A stretch of DNA of 64,000 nt from Pelodictyon luteolum (GTDB taxonomy: Bacteria > Bacteroidota > Chlorobiia > Chlorobiales > Chlorobiaceae), in NCBI RefSeq assembly GCF_001622165.1, contig NZ_LVWG01000030.1:1-64000 (forward strand), read 5' to 3'. Shown here piece after piece: positions 1-9,155 of this stretch (its first letter is position 1; every line of letters begins with the position of its first letter). The notes under the pieces were generated by a model. That model was not told where the DNA came from, did not search any database, and saw nothing but the letters and a program-made list of their open reading frames with translations. A program made the translations under genes and the position numbers.

Positions 1-9
1 TGGAGTTGC

Positions 10-14
10 AAGGG
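10..14 (+). promoter_or_regulatory. likely original RBS of the deacetylase gene, separated by the IS
   Basis: AAGGG lies just outside the left IS end. If the element is removed, this motif falls ten bases before an ATG at 1266-1268, a usable Shine-Dalgarno spacing. The insertion has moved it more than 1.2 kb away. Confidence 0.45.
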
Positions 15-19
15 AAAAA

Positions 20-37
20 TGAACACTTTAAGAAGCC
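20..37. repeat. IS3-type terminal inverted repeat (orfB end)
   Basis: Eighteen bases matching the other end of the element at 15 of 18 positions. Position 20 begins TGAACACT. It marks the downstream end of the element relative to transposase transcription. Confidence 0.8.
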
Positions 38-909
38 AAAGACCTCGATTGGTAATAATTGCGTAAGTATTCTGCTGGAGAGAGATATCCCAAGGTCGAA
101 TGCATCCGTTTCCGGTTATAAAAGACATGGATATACTCAAACAGGAGCTTCTGTAGCTCTTCCTTGCTACGGATCCTTCTGCCGTAAATCCATTCGGATT
201 TCAGGGTCTTGAAGAACGACTCTGTTGCCGCATTATCGTAACAGTTTCCCTTGCCGCTCATGCTTTGAATCATCCGGTACTCGGAGAGTTTTTTTCTGAA
301 TGATTTGCTGGCATACTGCACGCCACGATCAGAATGGAAGAGGACTCCTTCCGGTGGCTGCCGATGCAGTACAGCCATCTCTAATGCAGGAATGACGGTG
401 GTTTCGGTCGACATGCTCCTGCTGAGTGAATACCCGATGATTTCCCGATTGAAGAGCTCCATGACCACTGTGAGGTACTGCCAGCCGCTATCGGTCCACA
501 AGTAGGTCAGATCGCTCGTCCAGACTTCAAACGGCATATCCGGATAGAAGTCCTGATCCAGGAAATTCGGTGCTATGGGCTCCTTATGGTTCGAGTCCGT
601 CGTCACTTTGAACTTTCGGGCGCACCTTGCCCGGATGCCCATTTCCCGCATCAGTCGGGCTACCCGGGGCCGGCTGCATTTGATGCCTCGCTTCCCCAAA
701 TCCAGCGCTATCCTAGGGCTCCCATAGGTCTCGTGGCTCTCTTTATGGATATCCTTGATAGCGGTCATGATTCTCGCGTTCTCTTCGGTTCTGGAGCTTT
801 TAGGTCGCCGTGTCCAGGCATAATATCCGCTGAAAGTGACGTCAAGAACCCGGCACATCGTCCTGACAGCAAAGACATTCTTGTGTTCATTGATAAAGCT
901 ATAAATCAA
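28..909 (-). CDS. IS3-family transposase OrfB, DDE integrase domain
   Basis: Catalytic part of the transposase. It has an N-terminal HTH_21-type region (about residues 10-100) and an rve/DDE core. The catalytic triad is visible as D133 (TSDLTY), D194 (HSDRGVQYA) and E230 (DNAATESFF), with the D-35-E spacing typical of the family. The listed start is a TTG at 909. More likely OrfB is made mainly as an OrfAB fusion by -1 frameshifting at the A7 run in orfA (939-945 on the plus strand), because the -1 frame stays open from that run into OrfB. Length (293 aa) is normal for the family. The gene is complete. Confidence 0.93.
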   Translation of the reverse strand: MIYSFINEHKNVFAVRTMCRVLDVTFSGYYAWTRRPKSSRTEENARIMTAIKDIHKESHETYGSPRIALDLGKRGIKCSRPRVARLMREMGIRARCARKFKVTTDSNHKEPIAPNFLDQDFYPDMPFEVWTSDLTYLWTDSGWQYLTVVMELFNREIIGYSLSRSMSTETTVIPALEMAVLHRQPPEGVLFHSDRGVQYASKSFRKKLSEYRMIQSMSGKGNCYDNAATESFFKTLKSEWIYGRRIRSKEELQKLLFEYIHVFYNRKRMHSTLGYLSPAEYLRNYYQSRSLAS

Positions 910-914
910 TGATT

Positions 915-1211
915 TTACCTTGAGAACACGGCGAGCGCTTTTTTTAATATCTCTCGTTCTTCCGTTACTATCTTCAATTCCCGCTCAAGCTTACGGAGCT
1001 TTTCAGTCTCAGAATCCTTCGGGTTACCTGTCCCGGGAAAAGCGCCATCCTTCTCGGTCAGGTACTTGCTCCGCCACCGGTAAAGAACGTATGGATTGAT
1101 CCCGAGATCATCGGCGACTTCCTTCGCGGTCCTGTCGCCCTTGAGGGTGAGCTCGACGGCATCCATTTTAAACTGCTTGTCGTACTGACGACGGGGTGTT
1201 TGCGGTGCCAT
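915..1211 (-). CDS. IS3-family transposase OrfA, helix-turn-helix protein
   Basis: A 98-residue DNA-binding protein of the HTH_Tnp_1 type that recognises the element ends. The N-terminal helix-turn-helix (about residues 10-55, ending YRWRSKY) is followed by a Glu/Lys-rich coiled coil (about 65-92) expected to mediate multimerisation. It ends six bases before the OrfB frame start. Close to its 3' end the codons TTA AAA AAA GCG form an A AAA AAA G slippery stretch, as in other IS3 elements that make an OrfAB fusion. It reads divergently from the deacetylase gene beyond the right end of the element. Confidence 0.93.
   Translation of the reverse strand: MAPQTPRRQYDKQFKMDAVELTLKGDRTAKEVADDLGINPYVLYRWRSKYLTEKDGAFPGTGNPKDSETEKLRKLERELKIVTEEREILKKALAVFSR
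939..945 (-). promoter_or_regulatory. probable programmed -1 frameshift site of the IS
   Basis: Seven T on the plus strand, hence A7 followed by G on the coding strand, read in orfA as TTA AAA AAA GCG. A slip of -1 here continues as Lys-Ser-Ala-Arg-Arg-Val and runs without a stop into OrfB. No pseudoknot was folded, so stimulatory structure is unverified. Confidence 0.65.
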
Positions 1212-1242
1212 AATTCATATCTCCTGTTTTTGAGGAATATAT

Positions 1243-1260
1243 GGCTTCTTTGAGTGTCCA
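1243..1260. repeat. IS3-type terminal inverted repeat (orfA end)
   Basis: Reverse complement begins TGGACACTCAAAGAAGCC and pairs with 20-37. It marks the upstream end of the element. The deacetylase reading frame begins a few bases beyond it. Confidence 0.8.
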
Positions 1261-1325
1261 TAATAATGTAGCACCTCCAAAGCCTCATTCTGACGGCATG
1301 CATTCTTGCCTCACTATGCGCATCA

Positions 1326-3767
1326 TTGACAGCTTCTGCATCAAAGCCGGTGCCTGCTCCCGTGCTTCTCACGCTTGATACAGAGCTCGATGGTGATGTT
1401 CTGGCACTCAAAACGCTTGGCATTGATGTGCCTGCAACATATTTCATAACAGGGAAATTTGCTGTGGCATATCCGGAACTTGTCGGCAAGCTTGCAGCGG
1501 CAGGCAACACCATCGGGTCACATTCCCATGCCCACCCGCATCTTCCGGCTCTTTCACAGGACTCTCTGGAGAATGAAATCCGCATATCAAAGACGATCCT
1601 GGAATCGGTTACCAAAAAGCCCGTTGTCTGGTTTCGTTCGCCCTATATGGAATACGACCTCCGCGCAATGAAAGCACTGAAGGCACAGGGATTCCTGTAT
1701 GACAGCTCGGATTCAGAGCACTGGGAGGAACAGTCTGTGCTGGCTGAGCTGCCGATTTCCGACATACGCCGCGGAGCCATGCTTGCTTCTGATTATGACC
1801 TGATCATCGAGCAGCATATGAAGGAAAATGAGTTTGAGGATGCCTTAAAGGAGCTGTACCGGACGAAGAGCATCCTTGGGCAGCCGGCAGTCATTCTGCT
1901 GCATCCGAAAAATGCTGCCATCTATCCAAAAGCCCTTCAGAATTTCATCGGTTTCGTGAAAAATGAAGGCGGACGGTTCGTAACTGCCGATCAGTATGTC
2001 GCAGAAATGCAGGCTCATAAGCCCAGCCGTTACGCTCTTTGGGTTGATTTCAGCGAGGCCGGAATGCCCTCACCTGAATACATTGCCGCAAATCTTGCAA
2101 GGACATCGGTCACCGATGTGTTTCTTATGGCAAAGGATGCCGAGGGGACCTTCTATTACGGACCGAAAAGCGCCGACGACGTATTTGGCCGAACCCTTGC
2201 ACTCCTGCGCAAGCAGGGACTGAAGATTAAGGTGCATGCATGGCTTCCCGCGCTCTCTGATGGCCGGGCGCTCAAAAAGCACCATAGCTGGGCCATGACC
2301 GCCCAGAACGGGCGCCTTTCGGCAAACTGGATGTCCCCGGCCAACCCGGAAGTCGCTGCATACATGAAATCCACCGTTACAGATATCATCAGGAACTACG
2401 GGGTGGACGGCATCCATCTTGACCGCCTGTCCTATCCTGACCTTGATTATGACTACAGCAGGGAGAACATCAGGGCGTTTGCCGCGGCAAAGGGACTTGG
2501 TTCCGTTCCGGCTCTCAACGAGCTCCTGACCCTCCATTACAACTCCTGGGTCAACTGGCGGAGCATGCGGGTGAGTGAATATGCCGCGAAAGTAGGTGAG
2601 GCCGTCAGAAAGGCCGGAAACGAGGATGTTGAATATTCTGCAGAGATGCAGGGTAAGCGCGTCTTCAACTTCAATGATGTTGCGCTCTCAGGCCAGGAAG
2701 TGTCGCTGCTGGCACAGTCTTTTGATTTTCTCGTGCCGATGCTCGAGGTTTCCGCTACTCTGGAAGATCGTGAGCTGATAGAGCGGAGCATTGCCTCATT
2801 GAGAATCAAGGCAGGAGAAAAGCCCCTCATCATGCGGGTTATGCTCCCCTCCAACGGCCGGGCTGTTTCGCCGGAGTACCTGTCAGGTGTTCTCGGCGCC
2901 CTTTCCAGAGGCCTTGAGGGCATGGGTTTCTCATCCTATCAGGCTGTTTTCGGGAGTCAGAGGGGCGGGCGGAGCATTGATGAGGGTAACCTCGACGCCA
3001 TCAACCGGGTGTTCGGGGGGGCGGGGCTGAAGCCGTTCGTCATGCCCCATCAGCCGGGTACCCTCACGTTCTTCAACATACCTGTTCTGCCCGGTGTCTT
3101 TACCCTGATGATGGCTGTGGTTTTCAATATGGTGGCAATGCCCGTATTCGGCAGGAAGACCCTTGAGAATGGTACCGATGGCATGATGTATGCGGAGCCG
3201 GAGGGTGATTCAGGCTGGCGGGAGATAGGGGCCAGAACCCATGCCGGGCTTCTGGACGGCCCTTCAGCAGAGCAGGTCTGCAGCATGCTGCGCAGTTACG
3301 ATGCTCGCGGCGTTCATCAGAACAGGATCATCCTCGTGCTTGATGCCATTTCCCGGCCGGGTACTCCGATGCCCCGTCTGTATGAAGTTGTGTCCGGTTC
3401 AAAGGAGTGGAAGTCCCTGGCCCTCAAGTACTTGCATGAGGTATGCCTTCTCGGCTATGCCGAAATCGACGACCGTTCTGTCACCTTGACCTCCGATGGT
3501 TGGGCGATGCTTGAGGGTGCACGCAAGGAAGGCTTTGAGCTGGCGTTCTGGTCATTCATGGAAGAGCGGCTTCATGAAACGGTTTTGGTCAAGTGCCCGC
3601 ATTGCGGGGCTGAGAATGTTACCAGCTTCTACTGGCAGACCTTTGAGTGCAATGAGTGCGGGAAGGTTCAGCGTCTGGGTGAATCATCGGTGGTGGCGGT
3701 CCGCACTCCTGCAGGGAGCGTCTACAGCAGCGATACAGTCCAAACGCCTGAAGCCACTTCCCTGTGA
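1326..3767 (+). CDS. polysaccharide deacetylase / GHL10-type glycosidase-like protein with TM and zinc ribbon
   Basis: Probable modifying enzyme for an exported polysaccharide, with PgaB-like domain order. From the TTG at 1326: a NodB-type deacetylase (about residues 10-225; TLDTE with D18, HSHAH at 66-70, RSPY at 104-107), then a TIM-barrel glycosidase-like domain of the GHL10 kind (about 235-560; GIHLDRLSYP). A hydrophobic segment (about 583-605) follows. A C-terminal cytosolic-looking domain (about 640-813) ends in CPHC and CNEC zinc-ribbon pairs and is repeated in the gene at 4926. Upstream of 1326 the frame stays open to a TAG at 1269 and encodes a signal-peptide-like stretch (LILTACILASLCA). 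The true N-terminus was therefore probably at ATG 1266, now directly followed by the TAG and cut off from its RBS by the IS. Expression of a secreted form is doubtful; the frame itself is intact. Confidence 0.8.
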   Translation: MTASASKPVPAPVLLTLDTELDGDVLALKTLGIDVPATYFITGKFAVAYPELVGKLAAAGNTIGSHSHAHPHLPALSQDSLENEIRISKTILESVTKKPVVWFRSPYMEYDLRAMKALKAQGFLYDSSDSEHWEEQSVLAELPISDIRRGAMLASDYDLIIEQHMKENEFEDALKELYRTKSILGQPAVILLHPKNAAIYPKALQNFIGFVKNEGGRFVTADQYVAEMQAHKPSRYALWVDFSEAGMPSPEYIAANLARTSVTDVFLMAKDAEGTFYYGPKSADDVFGRTLALLRKQGLKIKVHAWLPALSDGRALKKHHSWAMTAQNGRLSANWMSPANPEVAAYMKSTVTDIIRNYGVDGIHLDRLSYPDLDYDYSRENIRAFAAAKGLGSVPALNELLTLHYNSWVNWRSMRVSEYAAKVGEAVRKAGNEDVEYSAEMQGKRVFNFNDVALSGQEVSLLAQSFDFLVPMLEVSATLEDRELIERSIASLRIKAGEKPLIMRVMLPSNGRAVSPEYLSGVLGALSRGLEGMGFSSYQAVFGSQRGGRSIDEGNLDAINRVFGGAGLKPFVMPHQPGTLTFFNIPVLPGVFTLMMAVVFNMVAMPVFGRKTLENGTDGMMYAEPEGDSGWREIGARTHAGLLDGPSAEQVCSMLRSYDARGVHQNRIILVLDAISRPGTPMPRLYEVVSGSKEWKSLALKYLHEVCLLGYAEIDDRSVTLTSDGWAMLEGARKEGFELAFWSFMEERLHETVLVKCPHCGAENVTSFYWQTFECNECGKVQRLGESSVVAVRTPAGSVYSSDTVQTPEATSL

Positions 3768-3804
3768 ACACAGAAACCGCTGACAATCCTTATGCAACGT
3801 ACAC

Positions 3805-4665
3805 ATGAGTAACAGCTCTCTACGCCACTTCACCTTCATGCTTGCCGTGCTTGGATTCGGGATCTCGCTCATCTCCGCAGGAGTCCCCGAGCTCCAGGCC
3901 GGCGAATTCAGGGCGAAGGCATGGAAGAAGTATCGGGGAACGAGGATTTACATGCTGCAGGACCGGAGTGCCTACTCTTACGTCACCGGATCCATGACCA
4001 TCGACGCAGACGGTGCACCGAATGCCTACCATCCTAAAAACTCTGGCCTGGACGACCTTGCCAATGCGGGATATCCCCGCCAGTCATGGTGGAATACTGT
4101 ACTGGTTTCCGATCCGGCTGACCTTAGCAGGCCCTACATCATGAAATCCGGTCCGTATGCCGGGTATTACCTCTCCATGACCACCCTTAAGGATCTGCGG
4201 TATGCTGAGACCGATTCTCGACGCTATGTTGACGCCTCGAGGATTCCCTACATTGTATTCCCTGAGACGTTTGCCGCTATGGACGGGGTAGGGCAGATTG
4301 GTGATTACGGCGTTGCCGTGAACCTCGACAACGGCAGTTCGTCAGGCTTTGTCGTCGCCGATATCGGGCCGGTAAGGCATCCTCTGGGGGAGATTTCGAT
4401 CGCACTTGCCACACGGCTTGGCGGAAAGGATGTATCCGCCCGAACCGGCCCGTCAAGGCCGATGGGGGAGATTCTCTATATTGTTTTCCCCGGTTCCTTA
4501 AACCGATATCCATGGCCGCAGGACCTGCATTCCATTGAGTCGATCACGCAGAAAATGCTTGAGGAGGCGGGTGGCGCTGGCGTTCTGTCTGCTCTTGCCG
4601 GCTATAGGCTGCCGGTTGCTCCTAAAGGAGCATCGCAGTCGGGCAGGGGAGCCAGGGAGCGCTGA
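3805..4665 (+). CDS. GH75 chitosanase-like secreted protein
   Basis: A 286-residue protein resembling glycoside hydrolase family 75 (fungal-type chitosanases), which cut partly deacetylated poly-glucosamine. A signal peptide is visible (hydrophobic residues 9-26, cleavage near AGVPELQA-GEF). Family-like landmarks follow: DADGAPNAYHPKNSGLD (67-83), LANAGYP (85-91), PYIVFPE (148-154), GDYGVAVN (166-173). The probable acid pair is D186 in ADIGP and E196 in LGEIS, spaced like the catalytic Asp and Glu of GH75. The tail after about residue 255 is low-complexity. The gene follows the deacetylase by 37 bp, suggesting an operon and a role in trimming or releasing a deacetylated polymer. Family assignment is by recognised motifs, not by a search. 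Confidence 0.75.
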   Translation: MSNSSLRHFTFMLAVLGFGISLISAGVPELQAGEFRAKAWKKYRGTRIYMLQDRSAYSYVTGSMTIDADGAPNAYHPKNSGLDDLANAGYPRQSWWNTVLVSDPADLSRPYIMKSGPYAGYYLSMTTLKDLRYAETDSRRYVDASRIPYIVFPETFAAMDGVGQIGDYGVAVNLDNGSSSGFVVADIGPVRHPLGEISIALATRLGGKDVSARTGPSRPMGEILYIVFPGSLNRYPWPQDLHSIESITQKMLEEAGGAGVLSALAGYRLPVAPKGASQSGRGARER

Positions 4666-4925
4666 AGCGCCGCCTCGATGCCAGGACGGAAGAGTGGAGG
4701 GAGTAACCCAAAGGTAGGGCAACTGCGTCGTGGGGTGTGTCAACCTGATGCATCTGTTGCGCATTGCTCCGTATCCGGCATGTTCGTCACTATTTCCCCG
4801 GGGCTTCCATTAATGCCTCATGTTCCTGTTTGTAAAGGATTTATGAGGTTTATTGCTGTTTGGCATGGTTATTGTATCTGATATGTTCTGTCGTTCAGTT
4901 ACGGTAACCCACCAATACAACAGCA

Positions 4926-5714
4926 ATGCAGTACATATTGACACTCTCTCTCACCCTGCTGTTACTTTTTCTGCTGGCAGAGGCTTTTCCGGCAACTGCA
5001 GGTGCAGCCATGGTTCTGGCGGCAGCAGAGTCTTCAAGCCTCAAGACAGTGATTGATCCTGCGTCACTCATGACTGTATTTATGGCCATTACGGGTGTGG
5101 TGGCAGGTCCGGTACTCAGGAAAAAACACGACCGAAGGGATTTTTCTGCACCGGTCCGCATTGAGCCCGGTGCCGTTGACTGGCAGAGCATCGACCGGGC
5201 AGCCTGCCGTGGAGTGCTCGATGGCGCTGCTGGCGGGATGGTGAACGCAATGATGCGGGGCAATGATGTCGGGAAGATCCACCGCAACAGGATTGCCCTC
5301 GTGATGGACGCCCTCGGGCGCTCATCATCCCCCATGCTTGAACTGTATGCGGTCGTCGAAAACAGCTATGAGTGGAAAGCATTGGTGCTGCAGTACTTTC
5401 ATGAGGTCTGTCTGGAGGGATATGCTGAAATCAACGTGCGGTTCGCAAGCCTTACCCGGAAAGGATCAGCTTTTCTCGAGCAGGCACGGGCGGATGGCTT
5501 TGATCCTGCATTGTGGGGGTTCATGGAGCGCCGGCTGCATGAAACCGTTGCGGCCGTCTGCCCCCATTGCGGCAGTGCGACACGTACATACTTTTTCCGC
5601 GACACCTATGTCTGTTCAGGATGCAGGGAGCGCCTGGAGCTCAAAGAGTCTGAAGTGCTCACCCTTTCATGCAGCGATCTTCATCTGCAGCCGAGGAGGG
5701 CCGTATCGAAATGA
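4926..5714 (+). CDS. membrane-anchored zinc-ribbon protein, paralogue of the deacetylase C-terminus
   Basis: Function unknown. Residues 1-25 form a signal peptide or TM segment, and a second hydrophobic stretch follows at about 40-60. Residues from about 80 to 250 match the C-terminal domain of the protein at 1326-3767 along their whole length: HQNRI/HRNRI, YEVVS/YAVVE, EWK, HEVCL(L/E)GYAEI, FMEERLHETV/FMERRLHETV, then CPHCG and a second Cys pair (CSGC). The two zinc-ribbon Cys pairs suggest a metal-stabilised fold. The paralogue sits in the same cluster, so the domain is probably a dedicated part of the polysaccharide machine, perhaps contacting the synthase at the membrane. The ATG at 4926 has no strong Shine-Dalgarno motif. 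Confidence 0.75.
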   Translation: MQYILTLSLTLLLLFLLAEAFPATAGAAMVLAAAESSSLKTVIDPASLMTVFMAITGVVAGPVLRKKHDRRDFSAPVRIEPGAVDWQSIDRAACRGVLDGAAGGMVNAMMRGNDVGKIHRNRIALVMDALGRSSSPMLELYAVVENSYEWKALVLQYFHEVCLEGYAEINVRFASLTRKGSAFLEQARADGFDPALWGFMERRLHETVAAVCPHCGSATRTYFFRDTYVCSGCRERLELKESEVLTLSCSDLHLQPRRAVSK

Positions 5715-5948
5715 CGTGAGAGCGGTGCTGTAAGGCGTTCATCTGGATGGGACCGGTAGCGGGAGAATAAGAGATCTCTGCAAATTGCCGGCCCCGGCAC
5801 ATGCACCACTCAATCGACAAAATCCTTCACCCTCATCCCGCCCCGGGACTTCCATTTCGGGCAGGTGGGTGGTTAGGGTTTTGGTGAAGGCGGGGCGTAT
5901 ATTGAGTGAACGCGTTTCCTGAATCCTTGAGCCAACCCCTGAACCGCC

Positions 5949-7163
5949 ATGACCTCCCTTCTTGCCGCATTATCACTGCTCCTGCTCATTTTCCTGTTCC
6001 TTGCTGTCCGCCGGATTGTGTCTGATGCTGCCATACTTGCCGGGCAGCAGGTCCGTTACGCAAAACTTGAGTCCGAGCTGGAATTCGAGCGCAGCCGGTT
6101 CTCCGATCAGGCCGGTTACCTTGAAGCATCCGAAGCCCGCCTTCAGGAAGCCTTCGAAAACCTTTCCCGCCGCATGCTGGATGAACGAGGCAGAGCTCTT
6201 GGCGAGGATTCCCGGGTCCGTATGGATGCACTGCTCCATCCTCTCCGTGAGCAGCTTGAAGCCTTCCGCCGGAGGGTTGATGAAGTGCATGTGAAGGATG
6301 TCGAGCTTTCCGGGCAGCTTCGACTGCAGGTTCAGCAGCTTATGCAGCTTAACAGCAGGGTGAGTGACGAGGCCAACAATCTAGCCCGTGCAATCAAGGG
6401 TGAATCAAAGGTACAGGGTGATTGGGGTGAATTTGTCATAGAACGGATTTTTGAGTCATCAGGCCTTCTTGAGGGACGTGAATACCTTGTCCAGGAGAGT
6501 TTCAGGGATGAGGCTGGACGGCTCCTGCGCCCTGATTTCATGGTCAATATTCCCGGAGGCAAGAGCATCGTCGTCGATGCGAAGGTCTCCCTCACCGCCT
6601 ATGACCGATACTCGGCGCTGGAAGATGGCGCGGAGCGGAAGGAGGCACTCAAAGAGCATGTCGCTTCGGTGAGACGGCATATTTCAGAACTTGAGCAGAA
6701 AGACTATTCAGGGATCGGCGGAAACAGGACACTTGATTTCATCATCATGTGCATTCCTGTAGAGCCGGCATGGCAGGCGGCGATGCAGGGTGATCCTGAG
6801 ATAGTCTATGAGCTTTCAGGTCGGAATGTCGTGATCTGCGGTCCCGCTACCCTCATGATCACCCTGAAACTCATTGCACAGATATGGCGGCGGGAAAACG
6901 AAAACCGGAACGCGGAGAAAATAGCAGAGAAAGCGGGGAAGATCCATGACCAGGTCGTCCTTGTGGCCGAATCCCTTCTGGATGCCCGCAAAAAGCTTGC
7001 CGGAGTGAACGATGCATTCGATATTGCGCTCCGCCGGCTCAGCGAAGGAAAGGGCAATCTGCTCGGAAGGGTGGATGAGATCAGAAAACTCGGAGCCAAG
7101 GTCGGCCGAAAGATCCCGGATGAACTCCTCTTGAAGGAAGATGGCGAGGATGATGAAGGGTGA
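5949..7163 (+). CDS. rmuC: RmuC family DNA recombination protein
   Basis: A 404-residue RmuC-family protein, associated in other bacteria with limiting inversions at short inverted repeats and thought to be a nuclease of the PD-(D/E)XK kind. The N-terminus is a membrane anchor (residues 3-20) followed by a long coiled coil (about 30-145). The conserved core begins at KVQGDWGEFVIERIFE and includes RPDFMVNIPGG and IVVDAKVSL, with the acidic residues and Lys expected of the nuclease fold. IAQIWRRENENRNAEKIAEKAG further on is another family signature. It has its own intergenic regions on both sides and interrupts the exopolysaccharide locus. The start ATG follows GAACCGCC. Confidence 0.92.
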   Translation: MTSLLAALSLLLLIFLFLAVRRIVSDAAILAGQQVRYAKLESELEFERSRFSDQAGYLEASEARLQEAFENLSRRMLDERGRALGEDSRVRMDALLHPLREQLEAFRRRVDEVHVKDVELSGQLRLQVQQLMQLNSRVSDEANNLARAIKGESKVQGDWGEFVIERIFESSGLLEGREYLVQESFRDEAGRLLRPDFMVNIPGGKSIVVDAKVSLTAYDRYSALEDGAERKEALKEHVASVRRHISELEQKDYSGIGGNRTLDFIIMCIPVEPAWQAAMQGDPEIVYELSGRNVVICGPATLMITLKLIAQIWRRENENRNAEKIAEKAGKIHDQVVLVAESLLDARKKLAGVNDAFDIALRRLSEGKGNLLGRVDEIRKLGAKVGRKIPDELLLKEDGEDDEG

Positions 7164-7456
7164 GGATGCCTTCGTTTTTAATTGTGAATTCTGCGCAAAG
7201 AACTTTAATAAGCAAAGAGAAATCAGAAACGGGAAAAAAGCGGGTTAGGGGAGGGGACACCATGGGGAAACAGAGGATGTATGAGAGCCTTTTCTGAAGC
7301 GGGTTCGATGTGCGGTTTCAATGGGGGAGAGCAGCTGGAAGCGGTTGTGCGTCGTGCCTGTTTTCCGGCTGCACAGCCGGCCCTCCCTGGTGCGGAGCTT
7401 CGGGAAGGGCCCTGTGGCGGATACTTATGGATCGATGCTCTTCGGGACGGTTGTTC

Positions 7457-8713
7457 TTACCACCGTTTCCCGGCATTGGCGGAGCGCTGTTTCGGTCTGG
7501 CGTTTCCCTGCGGTCTCGGTGCCGGGTGGCCGCTGCGGCCACGTCCCTGCTCTTTGATGATCTTCACCGGGTTGTGGTCCATGAGCGGGAAGGGATGGCT
7601 TTCGACGACGGGGATGCTTTTTGCTATGAGCTTTTCAATATCGCGCAGGTACTCTTTCTCCTCGGCATCGCAGAATGAAATCGCCGTCCCTGCCGAGCCG
7701 GCCCTGCCGGTACGTCCGATGCGGTGCACGTAGGTCTCAGCAATATTGGACATTTCATAGTTGATTACCCATTCAAGGTCGTCGACGTCGATTCCTCTGG
7801 CGGCAATGTCGGTTGCGACAAGCACCCTCGTTTTCTGCGACTTGAAGTTCGACAGGGCCCGCTGGCGGGCATTCTGGGCCTTGTTGCCGTGAATGGCTTC
7901 GGCCGTGATGTTGTGCTTCTCGAGGTGGCGCACCACTTTGTCGGCGCCATGCTTGGTGCGTGTGAACACCAGAACCGTCCTGATGTCGGGGTTCTGCAGG
8001 AGATGGACCAGAAGGCCGCTCTTGTTTCCCCGATCCACGAAGTAGATCTGCTGGTTGATGATTTCAACCGTAGAGGAGACCGGCGTGACCGATACTTTTA
8101 CGGGATGTCGCAGGATGGTTGAGGAGAGTCTCTGGATTTCCGGGGGCATTGTTGCCGAGAAGAAGAGCGACTGGCGTTCCTTCGGCACGGCGGCAAGAAT
8201 TTTGCGTATGTCGTGGATGAAGCCCATGTCCAGCATGCGGTCTGCTTCGTCGAGCACGAGGATTTCAATGTCGTGCAGGTGCAGGATTCCCTGGTTCATG
8301 AGGTCGAGGAGCCGTCCGGGTGTTGCCACAAGGATGTCGACGCCGCGGCGAAGCGCATTGACCTGCGGGTTCTGGCCCACGCCGCCGAAAATGACGGTAT
8401 TGGTGAGGCCTGTATGGCGGCCGTATGCTGAAAAGCTTTCTCCGATCTGGATTGCCAGTTCACGGGTGGGCGTGACGATGAGGCTTCTGATCTTTCTTGA
8501 TCCATCAATTGCCTTGCGTTCACGCAGAAGCTGCAGGATCGGGATGGCGAAAGCGGCGGTTTTGCCGGTTCCGGTCTGGGCGCATCCGAGTAAATCGGTG
8601 CCCTTGAGGATGATCGGAATGGCTTCGGTCTGTATGGGAGTCGGATGGGAATATCCTTCCTCTTCCAAAGCGCGGAGGATGGGTTCAATGATATGGAGCG
8701 AGCTGAATTTCAT
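7457..8713 (-). CDS. rhlE: DEAD-box RNA helicase RhlE
   Basis: ATP-dependent RNA helicase of 418 residues acting in RNA metabolism and ribosome maturation. The Q motif ([14 protein letters not shown], residues 23-36), Walker A AQTGTGKT (45-52), [20 protein letters not shown] (DEAD), SAT, and the C-terminal helicase motifs [16 protein letters not shown] and [12 protein letters not shown] are all present. The last roughly 35 residues are basic and Pro/Gly-rich, typical of the RNA-binding tails of RhlE proteins. It is transcribed opposite to its neighbours and sits inside the exopolysaccharide locus without an evident functional link. Confidence 0.95.
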   Translation of the reverse strand: MKFSSLHIIEPILRALEEEGYSHPTPIQTEAIPIILKGTDLLGCAQTGTGKTAAFAIPILQLLRERKAIDGSRKIRSLIVTPTRELAIQIGESFSAYGRHTGLTNTVIFGGVGQNPQVNALRRGVDILVATPGRLLDLMNQGILHLHDIEILVLDEADRMLDMGFIHDIRKILAAVPKERQSLFFSATMPPEIQRLSSTILRHPVKVSVTPVSSTVEIINQQIYFVDRGNKSGLLVHLLQNPDIRTVLVFTRTKHGADKVVRHLEKHNITAEAIHGNKAQNARQRALSNFKSQKTRVLVATDIAARGIDVDDLEWVINYEMSNIAETYVHRIGRTGRAGSAGTAISFCDAEEKEYLRDIEKLIAKSIPVVESHPFPLMDHNPVKIIKEQGRGRSGHPAPRPQGNARPKQRSANAGKRW

Positions 8714-9155
8714 AGGGGGGTGTGTGTTGCCATGGAGCCCCCGGTATGGATTTCGGCAGGGGGGATTGCCGCCGGATGAGATCCGGCTGGACTGAATATA
8801 TGATTTCCTGAGGTAAATCTTTCTTTTCCTTCCTTATGCCCCTCATTCGCCTGATGGTTTTGTCCGGATCCTCAAGGGTGGGGCCGGAAGAGGGTGGCGT
8901 GCAGCTTGTCCCGCCATGGTAGGGACTTCCATATGGAGTCCGGGTTGCACCCTGCTCGACCATTTCGTCGTTCATGCGACCAGCCGGTCGGCAGGAGCAC
9001 CGGAACAGCGGCCCGGAATGGGTTGACTAAAGATTGCAGGTTATTGTAATAAAATACGATGCATTGTTATGTCACTTTCTGGCACGGTTCTTGAAAATAA
9101 CTGACGAGACGGTGCCGGGAAGGCATACATTCAGAACAAAAATAAAGGAGTTGCT
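8714..9155. other. 442-bp intergenic region between rhlE and the Asp/Gly-rich gene
   Basis: Divergent spacer. The minus-strand 96-codon frame here is low-complexity and has no recognisable domain, so I do not call it. Next to the rightward gene lies AAATAAAGGAG (RBS at 9145-9150). A TGGCAC...TTGAA pair (9080-9095) resembles a sigma-54 promoter but lacks the -12 C. No RNA gene is seen. Confidence 0.5.

Larger units (their letters stand above)
20..1260 (-). mobile_element. IS3-family insertion sequence, complete
   Basis: A complete 1241-bp element carries orfA and orfB on the minus strand. Its ends are imperfect inverted repeats: 20-37 reads TGAACACTTTAAGAAGCC and the reverse complement of 1243-1260 reads TGGACACTCAAAGAAGCC, matching at 15 of 18 positions and beginning TG as IS3 ends do. 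The flanking bases (AAA before, TAA after) are not an exact 3-bp duplication, so an old insertion or a later rearrangement is possible. The element lies between a likely ribosome-binding site (10-14) and the start region of the downstream deacetylase gene. Both ORFs look intact, so it may still be active. Confidence 0.9.

Noticed and set aside
17-1263. Target-site duplication of the IS
   Set aside because: Flanks AAA and TAA differ, so no exact duplication can be claimed.
4666-4925. Possible riboswitch in the spacer before the small zinc-ribbon gene
   Set aside because: The GGGTAACCC-like stretch does not match the c-di-GMP or cobalamin riboswitch cores that I know.
8685-8975. Minus-strand frame of 96 codons upstream of rhlE
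   Set aside because: Low-complexity, Pro/Arg-rich, no domain, overlaps the rhlE start and its promoter region.
9080-9095. Sigma-54-like element TGGCAC...TTGAA before the Asp/Gly-rich gene
   Set aside because: The invariant C of the -12 GC is missing (TTGA), and no other evidence supports it.
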